Shown here in pieces: positions 56,552 through 64,000 of a stretch of DNA of 64,000 nt. The notes beneath the pieces are model-generated. The model saw nothing but the letters and a program-made list of their open reading frames with translations. It was not told the origin of the DNA and did not search any database. Source of the stretch: Pseudomonas fuscovaginae SE-1 (lineage in GTDB: Bacteria; Pseudomonadota; Gammaproteobacteria; Pseudomonadales; Pseudomonadaceae). How positions within the stretch are numbered: position 1 is the stretch's first letter; every line of letters starts with the position of its first letter. The DNA is taken from NCBI RefSeq assembly GCF_000364705.1, contig NZ_AQOH01000008.1, positions 1 to 64,000 of the forward strand. Reading direction: 5' to 3'. The position numbers were made by a program, and so were the translations under genes.

Positions 56552-56659
56552 CGATCGTTCCCACGCTCCGCGTGGGAACGCCTCTCTGGACGCTCGGCGT
56601 CCATTTTTGTGACTCACAGCGTCACGGACTGCATTCCCACGCGGAGCGTGGGAACGATC
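56552..56659. repeat. REP doublet (GTTCCCACGCTCCGCGTGGGAAC family)
   Basis: Two strong self-complementary hairpins, CGTTCCCACGCTCCGCGTGG and CCCACGCGGAGCGTGGGAAC, face each other as inverted copies about 55 bp apart. It is a third REP family in this window and lies between the convergent HDOD and SCP2-like genes. Confidence 0.88.
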
Positions 56660-56681
56660 ATTACTGACCGTCAGCGATGCC

Positions 56682-57059
56682 TCAGGCCTTCTTTTTCTTC
56701 GGCTTGAGGTACTTGGTCAGCCCCTGGAACCAGATCACCAGCGCCGGGTTGCCCTTGATCTGGATCGACTTGTCCTGAATCCCCGTCATGAACGCCAGCT
56801 GCTTGTTCTTCGCCTGCAGCGTGGCGAAACCGTACGCGGCATCCTTGAAGCCGATGGCGAACGCCGGCTCCGGATGGCTGCCTGACTTGCTGGTGATGCG
56901 CTGGTCCTTGACGATGAAGTGGCGGGCGATCCTGCCGTCCAGGGTCTGCAGCTGGAATACCAGCGCCTTGTCGGCCAGTTGTTGCTGGAACGCGGGGTTA
57001 TTGCGGCTGGCCCGGGCCATCAGCAGGCCCATCGCCCAGAGAAGAAAACGGAATTTCAT
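56682..57059 (-). CDS. SCP2-like small protein
   Basis: 125 residues from the ATG at 57059; the upstream open frame is not needed. A hydrophobic N terminus (FRFLLWAMGLLMARASRNN) may be a membrane anchor. The rest resembles sterol carrier protein 2 lipid-binding domains: RHFIVKDQRITSKSGSHPEP, IGFKDAAYGFATLQAKNKQL and IKGNPALVIWFQGLTKYL. It ends in a lysine tail (KPKKKKA). Some databases name homologues helicase without basis. Ligand unknown. Confidence 0.75.
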   Translation of the reverse strand: MKFRFLLWAMGLLMARASRNNPAFQQQLADKALVFQLQTLDGRIARHFIVKDQRITSKSGSHPEPAFAIGFKDAAYGFATLQAKNKQLAFMTGIQDKSIQIKGNPALVIWFQGLTKYLKPKKKKA

Positions 57060-57124
57060 GCACAACGCCTCGGCAGAAAAATGAAAGGGCCGGCGCAGTG
57101 TAGCGGTTTGTTCGAAGAACGCCA

Positions 57125-57152
57125 CCGATCTCCTGCTTTGCAGGAAGATCGG
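57125..57152. terminator. Hairpin downstream of tagQ
   Basis: CCGATC-TCCTGC-TTT-GCAGGA-A-GATCGG makes a long stem 47 bp beyond the tagQ stop on the minus strand. It lacks a T tract, so it may only stabilise the 3' end of the T6SS operon transcript. Confidence 0.4.
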
Positions 57153-57198
57153 CTGGCGTTTGCCGCTTATATCAGCACGTTCGTGACCAGGCGGTCAC

Positions 57199-58155
57199 TC
57201 AAACGTTCGGGCAAGGCACCGGCGCCCAGTCGCCCAGGTCCGGGTTCTTGCACATGCTGTTGACCTGCGACTGGCCGGTGCTGGCGACTTGCTGGCTCTC
57301 GGCTTTCTTGGCGTTGGCGTCCTGCAGGGTCTTCTCGGTGGCGACCGCTTCGCTCGGCACGGTCGGCAGTGGCTTCTTGGCAACCTTGGCCGGCTTCTTG
57401 CCCTTGGTCTTGCCGGTCGTCGACGCGACCACCGGTGCGGTATCGGCGGTCGCCACGGTGACCACGTCGGTGCGCTGCACGCCGACCTGACGCAGATCCT
57501 GCTCGTAGGCCTGGGTGTAGTTGTTCAGGTCTTCGGCGTTGCGACCATTGACCGCAACGATCAGGTCGTTGGACTCCTTCAGGCCGGCAACGATTTCCGC
57601 CAGGCGCTTGCGACCTTCGGCGTCGCCCATGGTCTTGGCCTTGCGGGCCGAGACCAGGTTGGCGAACTCACGCTGGTAGCAGCTCTGGGAAGCACGGGCG
57701 TAGGCAGTGTTGCGGTCCATCTCGGCGGCGCTCTTGCTGATGTCGCCGGCATAGGAGCTGATGCGCTGCTTGTCGTCGGCGATCTGCTTCTGCTTCTCGG
57801 CGTAGTAGCCGGCCGCGCCACCGGCCAGCGCGCCACCGGCGGCGCCGATGGCGGCGTTGCGGCCGCGCTTGCTCGAGTCGTCGCCGGTCAGTGCGCCGAG
57901 CGCGGCACCGCCCAGGGCACCGATCACCGCGCCGGTGGCGATGGAACGGGTCATGTCCGAATCGGTGGCACGCAGGTGCTGCACCGGCTCGTAGCAGGTC
58001 GGGTAGTACTCGACCTTGGTGCTGGCGCCGACCTTGGAGGTTGGCGAAGTGGCGCAGCCGCCCATCAGCACGGTGCTGAATCCGGCGGCAACCCACAGCG
58101 CGGCACGGCACCACGAGGTTGAAACAAGGGGTTTGCTGGAGAAAATCATGTTCAT
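57199..58155 (-). CDS. tagQ: T6SS-associated lipoprotein TagQ-like
   Basis: 318 residues from the ATG at 58155 (AAGGAAAC upstream). The lipobox VLMGGCATS places the lipidated cysteine near residue 34. A glycine-zipper stretch (AVIGALGGAALGALTGDD, NAAIGAAGGALAGGAAGYYA) and a helical region follow. In P. aeruginosa TagQ is an outer-membrane lipoprotein needed to hold TagR at the membrane, upstream of PpkA activation. Being the distal gene of a ppkA-tagT-tagS-tagR-tagQ string supports the assignment; sequence similarity alone is modest evidence. Confidence 0.75.
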   Translation of the reverse strand: MNMIFSSKPLVSTSWCRAALWVAAGFSTVLMGGCATSPTSKVGASTKVEYYPTCYEPVQHLRATDSDMTRSIATGAVIGALGGAALGALTGDDSSKRGRNAAIGAAGGALAGGAAGYYAEKQKQIADDKQRISSYAGDISKSAAEMDRNTAYARASQSCYQREFANLVSARKAKTMGDAEGRKRLAEIVAGLKESNDLIVAVNGRNAEDLNNYTQAYEQDLRQVGVQRTDVVTVATADTAPVVASTTGKTKGKKPAKVAKKPLPTVPSEAVATEKTLQDANAKKAESQQVASTGQSQVNSMCKNPDLGDWAPVPCPNV

Positions 58156-58233
58156 GTTTCCTTTCTTGGTTTGACTTGGCCGATGCGGCACCTACCGCCC
58201 GGATCCCCTCTACACTCGCCGGATTCCCAACGC

Positions 58234-59976
58234 TCAGGGCTTCTGGGCGGTGGATGCGAGTAACGCTTTCAAGATCGTCGCGGGGTCGGCCCGCTGCTGC
58301 TTGCGGTAGTCCCCCACATGACGAACGAACAGGGTCGCCCGTGCCACCAGGCTGTTGCCGAGCACGGGTTTGCGACTGAGCTCCTCCTTGACCCGCTGGA
58401 ACTGCGCCTGGATCACCGCATCGGTGTAACGCGTGGCCGTTGCCAGGTTGTCGATGTAGATCGCCACCGCGCCGTCCAGCGCGCTGGTGCCGTTGTCGAT
58501 GGCCGTGGCGAACAGCGCGGCGCTGGCCTCGTCCTTGGCATCGACGGCCTGCTGGCGGCTCTTCTTCAGGTTGGTCAGGCGGATGTTGTAGTTGTTGACG
58601 GTTTCAGCCACCAGCGCCGCCGACTGGATCAGGTTGCCGGCCGCTTCCTCGCGCTGCCGGGCGATCAGCGACACATTGCGCTTGAGTTCTTCATTGACCA
58701 GCCCCAGCTCGGCCTGCAGACGCGGGTCGGTGGTGCCGGTGATGATGCTGTCCAGACGCTTGGTCGGATCCTGGGCGTCGTCGATGGCATCGGTCAGGGC
58801 GGCCAGGCGGCCCTCCTTCTGCCACTGCTCGAACAGTTCCTTGTAGCGCGAGCGCGGTGCCGACAGGGCGCCGATGGCGACGCGGAAACCGGTGGTCTCG
58901 TTGCTCTGCTCGGTGCCATCGGCGGCAAACAGCGGGTACTCGCGGCGCATGCCGGTGAACAGCGTGCCCTCGCCCTCCAGATAGTTGCCACCCTTGACCA
59001 CGAAGCCGCCATAGGCACCCTGGCGGCGCCCGGCATGGACCAACTGGAACGACTCCTGGACCATCTGCGCGGCGTTGCCGATCACGTCGAACAGGCCGAT
59101 CGGGTTCGGCAGCTTGGTACCCACCGGCATCAGCCGCGGTGCCTGGCCGGTACCGCCGGCGACCTGGTTGAACACCGCATAGTCGGACAACGGCCCATCC
59201 GTGTCGCTGCCCGGCTGCCGTCGCGGAAACAGCCGCCCTTCCAGTTCCTGGCGACCCACCGCCTGGGCACCGCGGGCGGCGTATTCCCACTCGACCTCGG
59301 TCGGCAGACGGACGAAGCCGGTACCGCCGTCCTCGGCCGAGCCGCCACGACCGCTGACCGGCAGCCGGTCACGATGATACTTCATCAACCAGGCGCTATA
59401 GACCGCGGAGAAGCGCTCGGCATCGAAGCGCGACACCTTGACCTTGGGCAGGCGCCCGGCAATGCCTTCCGGCGCCTCGCAGGCCGGGGCCGGCTCGCCG
59501 CTGGCCAGCGATTGCGCCTGGGACATGACCAGCGCGTACTGGCGCGCCGTCACCGGGTACTTGCCCATGAAATAGAACATCGGCTTCAACGGCGAGCCGG
59601 CATCGGTCTTCGGCAAGGCCGGGGCAATCGCCTTCTGCCAGTCGGCCGGCAGGTCCTTGAGGGTGAACTGGCCGTTGATGAAATCCCGGCGATAGCCGGA
59701 AATGAACGACTGCTTGTAGCCCGGCTCGTCTTCGCTGAAGGGGTAGCCGAGGCTGATCTCACGGTCATCCAGAGTGCCCTGGGCGAGGATATAGACGTAA
59801 CGGAACACCATCTCGCCATCGCACGGCAACGGCAGGCTGATATCGCCGCTCAGCGGCTTGGGATTGTCCAGCTTGTTGGTGTCGTCGTCGGCCCGCACCA
59901 GGCCTCCTGAGCCCGGAGAAACCAGGCCCAGGGAACCGATCAACACCATGAGGGCCGCGCTGCGCAGCTTAAACAT
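58234..59976 (-). CDS. tagR: T6SS regulator TagR (formylglycine-generating-like fold)
   Basis: 580 residues. A signal peptide (MVLIGSLGLVSPGSGGLVRA) directs it to the periplasm. The SUMF1/FGE-type fold spans ~125-375: FYFMGKYPVTARQYALVM, RLPTEVEWEYAARGAQ, GLFDVIGNAAQMVQESFQLV and FVVKGGNYLEGEG. The cysteine pair of true sulfatase-modifying enzymes is absent, fitting a binding role. In P. aeruginosa TagR stimulates PpkA kinase activity. The C-terminal ~200 residues are helical (EELKRNVSLIARQREEAAGN). It overlaps tagS by eight bases. Confidence 0.88.
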   Translation of the reverse strand: MFKLRSAALMVLIGSLGLVSPGSGGLVRADDDTNKLDNPKPLSGDISLPLPCDGEMVFRYVYILAQGTLDDREISLGYPFSEDEPGYKQSFISGYRRDFINGQFTLKDLPADWQKAIAPALPKTDAGSPLKPMFYFMGKYPVTARQYALVMSQAQSLASGEPAPACEAPEGIAGRLPKVKVSRFDAERFSAVYSAWLMKYHRDRLPVSGRGGSAEDGGTGFVRLPTEVEWEYAARGAQAVGRQELEGRLFPRRQPGSDTDGPLSDYAVFNQVAGGTGQAPRLMPVGTKLPNPIGLFDVIGNAAQMVQESFQLVHAGRRQGAYGGFVVKGGNYLEGEGTLFTGMRREYPLFAADGTEQSNETTGFRVAIGALSAPRSRYKELFEQWQKEGRLAALTDAIDDAQDPTKRLDSIITGTTDPRLQAELGLVNEELKRNVSLIARQREEAAGNLIQSAALVAETVNNYNIRLTNLKKSRQQAVDAKDEASAALFATAIDNGTSALDGAVAIYIDNLATATRYTDAVIQAQFQRVKEELSRKPVLGNSLVARATLFVRHVGDYRKQQRADPATILKALLASTAQKP

Positions 59977-61174
59977 CTCTGATTCCTTCCGAAGCTTCTA
60001 TCTGTGCCACTCGCCAGCCACCGAGGGCCGCAGCCAGAGCACAGACCGCCAACACCGAAAAAAGTGCCAGCATGTAATGGCGCCACAGCAACTGGCTGGC
60101 ATATTCGCCGGCCACCTGCACGAACAGATGGTTCAGGCCCTGCTCCGCGACGAGGTACAGCACGATGCTCAGACCCGCGGCGAACAGCCCGCTGTAGAGT
60201 GCCTGCAGCACCACGAACAGCAGCAGCGCCGCGGTGCCCAGGCCCAGCAGGCGCAGCACCGACAACTCGCGACGCTTGCGCTCGACCGCCGCCAGCGCAC
60301 CGGCGCAGATCGCCGCGAAGGCCCCGAACAGAGCCAGGGTGGCGATAATCCAGAATACGATGGACAGGTTGCGACTCAGCGACTGTACCTGGGCGATGGT
60401 CTGGGCCTGGGTCGAGACCAGCAGCCCGCGCTCGACGAAATATTGGCGCAGCGGCTCGACGTCGCTGAGCTCGCGGGCGTACAAGCGGAAGGCCGGGTAC
60501 ACCCGCTGCGCGGCGGAGCCGGCCGGCTCGCCGCTCCAGCCCAGCATCGGTACGCCACGGCCATCACGATAATCCTCGGCAGCCTCCAGCAGCGCCAGCG
60601 GTGCGAACAGGGCATCGCGACCGAAGGCTTCCAGTGGCAGCACCGCCTGCACGCGGATCTGCGTGTGCTGGCTTTCCACCCGGCCGGCCACCTGGCGTCC
60701 GAAGGATACCTCGAGCCAGTCACCGGGCTTCACCCCGAGCTTTTCCGCGGCGGTGTAGCTCAGCAGCATCGCCGCCAGCCCGGTGGGTGCCGGCTGTCCG
60801 CCGAGCAGCGGGTCGCCCTCGGCAGTCGGGATCATCTCGACGTTCAATGCCGGCCCCTGGCGACTGATGGACAGGTCGGCGGTGGCGGCGATCTGCCGGG
60901 TCCGCGGCAGGGCGAAGGCCACGTCATCCCGCCGACCCAGCTCGGCGATGTAGGCCGCACTGAAGCGCCCACCGCCAAGGGGAATGATTTCGCGCACCAG
61001 CGGGTCGCGCTCCAGCCGCTCGGTCAGGCTGCTGACCAGGCCGAACTTGAGTCCGAACAACACCAGCAACGGCGCGATCACCGCCACCAGGGCCAGCACC
61101 GAGCAGGCCGACAGCCGCGCATCGGCGCGGTAATCCTGCCAGGCCAGGCCCGCCACCAGCGAAGCGCGCATCAT
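59969..61174 (-). CDS. tagS: T6SS-associated ABC permease TagS (FtsX-like)
   Basis: 401 residues. Layout is that of MacB/FtsX-type permeases: one N-terminal helix (SVLALVAVIAPLLVLFGLKF), a periplasmic domain of about 220 residues, then three C-terminal helices (SIVFWIIATLALFGAFAAIC, LLLFVVLQALYSGLFAAGLS, LALFSVLAVCALAAALGGWR). The four-base overlap with tagT and eight-base overlap with tagR indicate tight coupling. With TagT it forms an inner-membrane complex in the threonine phosphorylation pathway of T6SS; no transported substrate is known. Confidence 0.88.
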   Translation of the reverse strand: MMRASLVAGLAWQDYRADARLSACSVLALVAVIAPLLVLFGLKFGLVSSLTERLERDPLVREIIPLGGGRFSAAYIAELGRRDDVAFALPRTRQIAATADLSISRQGPALNVEMIPTAEGDPLLGGQPAPTGLAAMLLSYTAAEKLGVKPGDWLEVSFGRQVAGRVESQHTQIRVQAVLPLEAFGRDALFAPLALLEAAEDYRDGRGVPMLGWSGEPAGSAAQRVYPAFRLYARELSDVEPLRQYFVERGLLVSTQAQTIAQVQSLSRNLSIVFWIIATLALFGAFAAICAGALAAVERKRRELSVLRLLGLGTAALLLFVVLQALYSGLFAAGLSIVLYLVAEQGLNHLFVQVAGEYASQLLWRHYMLALFSVLAVCALAAALGGWRVAQIEASEGIRDV

Positions 61175-61890
61175 GACTGGCCTCCCAGGGTCGCGGTCAC
61201 ACCACCATCGGCGTCGCGCTGGCAGGTAATGCGCAGCACGCTCATGCCCAGGTCGCGCACCAGCGCTTCGTCGTGGCTGGCGATCACGCAGCAGGCGCCC
61301 TGCTCCGCCACCTGCCCGAGCAGCAACTGCATGACCCGCCCGGCATTCAGCGGGTCGAGTGCGGCCGTCGGCTCATCGGCCAGCAACAGCCGCGGCGCAT
61401 GGGCCAGGGCCCGGGCACAGCCGACACGCTGGCGTTGTCCGACCGACAGGGCCTGGGGTCTCTTGTCCAACTGGTCGGCGATCTCCAATTGCTCGGCCAG
61501 CCGCCGCACGCTGCCATCGTCCGCCATGCCCAGCAGCTTGCGCGACAGCCCGATGTTGCCACGCACATCGAGAAAACCCAGCAGCCCGCCGGTCTGCAGC
61601 ACATAGCCAAGGTAGCGGCTGCGCAACTGCGCCAGCAGGTCGTGCTGTCCCTCGCGCCAGAGCCCGGCGATATCCTGCGCGCCAGCAGCCGCCTCGAAGG
61701 CGAACAGGCCGGCACGGTCCGGCGCCGAAACCAGCGCCAGCAGGTCGAGCAGGGTGCTCTTGCCGCAGCCGCTGGGGCCGACCACCGCCCACTGCTGCCC
61801 CGGCACCAGGTCCAGGCGCGGAATCACCAGGCTGTAGCGCTGGGCCCCCTCGCCGCGCGTCTTGCGCACCTCACGCAGGCTGATCATCAC
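61171..61890 (-). CDS. tagT: T6SS-associated ABC ATPase TagT
   Basis: 239 residues from GTG (61890) or the adjacent ATG (61887). Walker A VGPSGCGKSTLLDLLAL, signature LSVGQRQRVG (the usual LSGGQ has V in place of the first G), and Walker B LLLADEPTAALD with the switch histidine in VIASHDEALV. The Q-loop is YLGYVLQTGG. LolD/MacB-like ATPase partner of TagS. Its start overlaps the ppkA stop. Confidence 0.9.
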   Translation of the reverse strand: MMISLREVRKTRGEGAQRYSLVIPRLDLVPGQQWAVVGPSGCGKSTLLDLLALVSAPDRAGLFAFEAAAGAQDIAGLWREGQHDLLAQLRSRYLGYVLQTGGLLGFLDVRGNIGLSRKLLGMADDGSVRRLAEQLEIADQLDKRPQALSVGQRQRVGCARALAHAPRLLLADEPTAALDPLNAGRVMQLLLGQVAEQGACCVIASHDEALVRDLGMSVLRITCQRDADGGVTATLGGQS

Positions 61891-64000
61891 GGCAGCGTCG
61901 ACAGCGGCACGCGGTACAGCGCGTCACCCGGCTCGGCATCGCCGAAGCGGACCCAGTTGGCCACATCGTTGTGGAACGTCTCGTAGAGGCGGATTTTCGA
62001 CTCCAGTTCGTCGATGAAGTCTTCCTGTTCGGCCACGCTGAGCGACAGCCACAGATCCTGGGTCATGCTCAACGACTTGCTGCGGTACGGCAGCCCCTCG
62101 AGGTACTCGCCGAGCACCCCGCCGTCGGCCAGGTTGCCGCCCTTGCGCAGGGCCGAGGGGTCGCGACTCATGTAGGCACTGGCGCTGGCGATTTCCTGGA
62201 AGAAGTCCTTCGGCGAGCTCTGGGTCTTGCGCGCGGCATCGACGATCAGCTTCAGCGACTGTTGCAGGTCGTTGAGCTGCAGCTTGGTCAGCATCACGCA
62301 GACCTGGAACGCAGGCAGCGCCGGGTTGGTCAGGTCGCGGTCGGCGGTCCAGGCGCTGACCAGTTGCGGTGCCTGACTGGCGCCCTTGTGGCCGAGGAAG
62401 TCCATGTGCATGGCATAGCCGATGGCCGCCGACTTGTCCGCCAGGCTCGGCGCGGCCGCCAGCACCGGCGCCGCCTGGGCCTGGTTGCTGCGCACCTGGT
62501 GCACCAGGTTGGCGAACACCGAACCGATCTCCTCGACCCGCTCGCCAAGCTTGTGCGCATCGCCGCCCTGGACCGGAATGTAGAGATCGCCGATCTTCGG
62601 GTTGGCGTCGGCGGTCAAGGTACGGTACTGCTGTTCGGCGAAGGCGTGGTTCTTCTTGCCGGCGTCGCTGCGCAGATGCAATGCATAGATCTTGATCTGC
62701 TTGCTCAGCGCCGCCTGGCGGATCTCCGCCTCGTTCATCCGGGTGCTGCTGTAGGGGTCGTTCTTGCGCAGCGAACCGGCGTCGGTGACCAGCAGGATCA
62801 GGCGGCCGCCATAACCGGACCAGTCCATGCCGTCGACCGCCTGCATGATCCCGGCGAAGGAGTCCTCGTTGAACGAATGGCTCGAGACCGTGGACGCCTT
62901 GACCTGCCGTGCCAGCTCGAGGAAGCGCTCGGGGTCGCGGCCCTGGTCGAGGGTGATCAGGGTCTTGCTCAGGTATTCCAGGCCCGGGGTCTTCTGGATG
63001 TTGTTGCGAAAACCGACCATGCCGAAGCTGACGCTGTCCAGCTCGCCGCGCTCGGCGATCTTGCTCTGCAGTTCATGGACCACGTCGCGGACCTGGTCGA
63101 TGTAGGGTTGCATCGATACCGTGGTGTCGACCACCAGCACGATGGCGGTGCGGAACTTGTCCGTCGCCGCCGCGACCGGTGCCGCGCCATTGGCGGTTTT
63201 CTGCGGGGTGCCGCCGGGGTCGATCGAGGCGACGTTGAGCAACTGCACCGGCTGGCCATTCTCGTCGAAGCTCTCGCGCGAACCGAAGATCGGCAGCAGG
63301 TAGAACTGGTTCTGCGGTACCGCACTGGCCGCTGGCTCCAGAGCCAGCACCCGCTGGTTGTCGGCCGGGTTCTTCTGTGCGCTCAGCAGCAGATTCTTCG
63401 CCGAAGCCGGGTTGGCCAGCAGCTTGTCGATATCGGCGGCGTCACGCAGGAACATCACCGGCTCGCGCCCGGAGCGCTCGGTGAACTTGAGCACCAGGCT
63501 CTGTTTCCATTCGCTGACCTTGGCACCCGACAACCAGCCTTCGTCGCGCCCGTCGCTGGCGGCACCGACCCGCAGCCAGGGAGCGCCATCGACGGTCTTG
63601 CGCTGATAGACGTAGAGCACGGAGAACGTCGGCAGCGCCTTGCCCGCCTGCCCACCGGGAGAACTGTAGAGCTGCGCTCCAGGCTGGCTCAACACGCGCT
63701 GGAACAGGGTCTTCTTGCCCACCATCAGCAACGGCCGGTTGCCGCCGTCGGCTTCAGCCGATGAAACCTGGGCCGTCGGGGTCGCGCTCAGCGGGTCCGC
63801 CGGCTTGTTCGAGGCCGCTGGCGTGGTCGACGGCGGGGGCGAGCTGCTCGTCACTGGCGTACCGGAGGACGGCGTCATGGTACCGGTGGTCGCCGGCACT
63901 TTCACCGGCTTGTCGCTGCCCAGCCACCAGTAGCCGGCACCCGCGACGCCAATGGCCGCCGCCACCGCGACGGCCAGCAGGGCCAGCACCGGGCCGCGGC
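61887..64000 (-). CDS. ppkA: T6SS serine/threonine kinase PpkA, C-terminal part (5' end outside window)
   Basis: The frame is open to the window edge; about 704 residues are present. It begins in a membrane helix (VLALLAVAVAAAIGVAGAGY), then a Pro/Ser/Thr-rich linker, an SH3-like region (GAQLYSSPGGQAGKALPTFS) and a von Willebrand factor A domain with the MIDAS-type motif VLVVDTTVSMQPYIDQV (DxTxS in place of DxSxS) and LLVTDAGSLR. This is the periplasmic half of PpkA in P. aeruginosa, where the cytoplasmic kinase half lies N-terminal and phosphorylates Fha1. The kinase domain itself is not in view. Confidence 0.85.
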   Translation of the reverse strand, partial: RGPVLALLAVAVAAAIGVAGAGYWWLGSDKPVKVPATTGTMTPSSGTPVTSSSPPPSTTPAASNKPADPLSATPTAQVSSAEADGGNRPLLMVGKKTLFQRVLSQPGAQLYSSPGGQAGKALPTFSVLYVYQRKTVDGAPWLRVGAASDGRDEGWLSGAKVSEWKQSLVLKFTERSGREPVMFLRDAADIDKLLANPASAKNLLLSAQKNPADNQRVLALEPAASAVPQNQFYLLPIFGSRESFDENGQPVQLLNVASIDPGGTPQKTANGAAPVAAATDKFRTAIVLVVDTTVSMQPYIDQVRDVVHELQSKIAERGELDSVSFGMVGFRNNIQKTPGLEYLSKTLITLDQGRDPERFLELARQVKASTVSSHSFNEDSFAGIMQAVDGMDWSGYGGRLILLVTDAGSLRKNDPYSSTRMNEAEIRQAALSKQIKIYALHLRSDAGKKNHAFAEQQYRTLTADANPKIGDLYIPVQGGDAHKLGERVEEIGSVFANLVHQVRSNQAQAAPVLAAAPSLADKSAAIGYAMHMDFLGHKGASQAPQLVSAWTADRDLTNPALPAFQVCVMLTKLQLNDLQQSLKLIVDAARKTQSSPKDFFQEIASASAYMSRDPSALRKGGNLADGGVLGEYLEGLPYRSKSLSMTQDLWLSLSVAEQEDFIDELESKIRLYETFHNDVANWVRFGDAEPGDALYRVPLSTLP

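Noticed and set aside
56552..56659. Possible CRISPR because of repeated GTTCCCACGC units
   Set aside because: Only two copies, inverted instead of direct, and each is self-complementary: a REP doublet.
61971..63764. 597-codon open frame opposite ppkA
   Set aside because: The ppkA VWA and membrane segments are clear on the minus strand; the antisense product has no recognisable domain.

Overview
The window is a high-GC chromosomal segment of a fluorescent-group Pseudomonas (P. fluorescens / protegens / chlororaphis type). The evidence is gene content and order. MATE pump, proE, rep, xpt, cytochrome c5, pauR, dadX-ridA-dadA/dadR, kauB, rpmG-rpmB, radC, coaBC, dut, algC, argB, pyrE, crc, rph, yicC, gmk, rpoZ, spoT, ridA, exbBD-tonB, oxyR and recG follow the order I know from the PA5294-PA5345 region of P. 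aeruginosa. The genus is further supported by crc, a membrane-extended algC and several families of REP-type palindromes. I see no tRNA, rRNA, CRISPR array, insertion sequence or prophage.

Layout. 1-5.5 kb: end of a MATE pump, a degenerate GGDEF/EAL phosphodiesterase (proE type), rep and xpt. 5.5-13.5 kb: an accessory chaperone-usher fimbrial island (response regulator, major subunit, two chaperones, usher, adhesin, two minor subunits) next to an acetyl-CoA hydrolase/transferase. 15.5-29.3 kb: amino acid and polyamine catabolism, with cytochrome c5, the repressor pauR, the D-/L-alanine genes dadX-ridA-dadA and divergent dadR, a gamma-glutamylputrescine oxidase-like gene, a MocR regulator, a phospholipase D/cardiolipin synthase-like lipoprotein, an MFS transporter, and kauB divergent from a cupin gene. 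29.2-33.2 kb: a secreted protein with an HExxH motif, rpmBG and a peptide-type solute-binding protein. 33.2-48.4 kb: core housekeeping genes (radC, coaBC, dut, algC, argB, pyrE, crc, rph, yicC, gmk, rpoZ, spoT, ridA). 48.5-56.5 kb: an SDR protein, the TonB energising complex exbB-exbD-tonB, oxyR-recG and an HDOD protein. 57.2-64 kb: the distal end of a type VI secretion operon, ppkA (partial)-tagT-tagS-tagR-tagQ, encoding the threonine-phosphorylation arm that controls a T6SS whose structural genes should lie beyond base 64000.

How the genes work together. dadR should activate the divergent dad genes for alanine catabolism. PauR probably represses kauB and the divergent cupin gene through an inverted repeat at 28805-28824 that resembles the E. 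coli PuuR site. The NarL-type regulator at 5541-6245 is placed to control the fimbrial operon, and the intervening DNA carries three adjacent palindromes. TagQ/R/S/T are predicted to sense at the envelope and stimulate PpkA. Most of the window is conserved core genome. The points most worth a second look are the fimbrial island and its palindrome cluster, the secreted HExxH protein, the membrane-anchored AlgC, the PuuR-like operator, the T6SS edge and the REPIN families. I found no convincing sign of a wholly new defence or mobile system.
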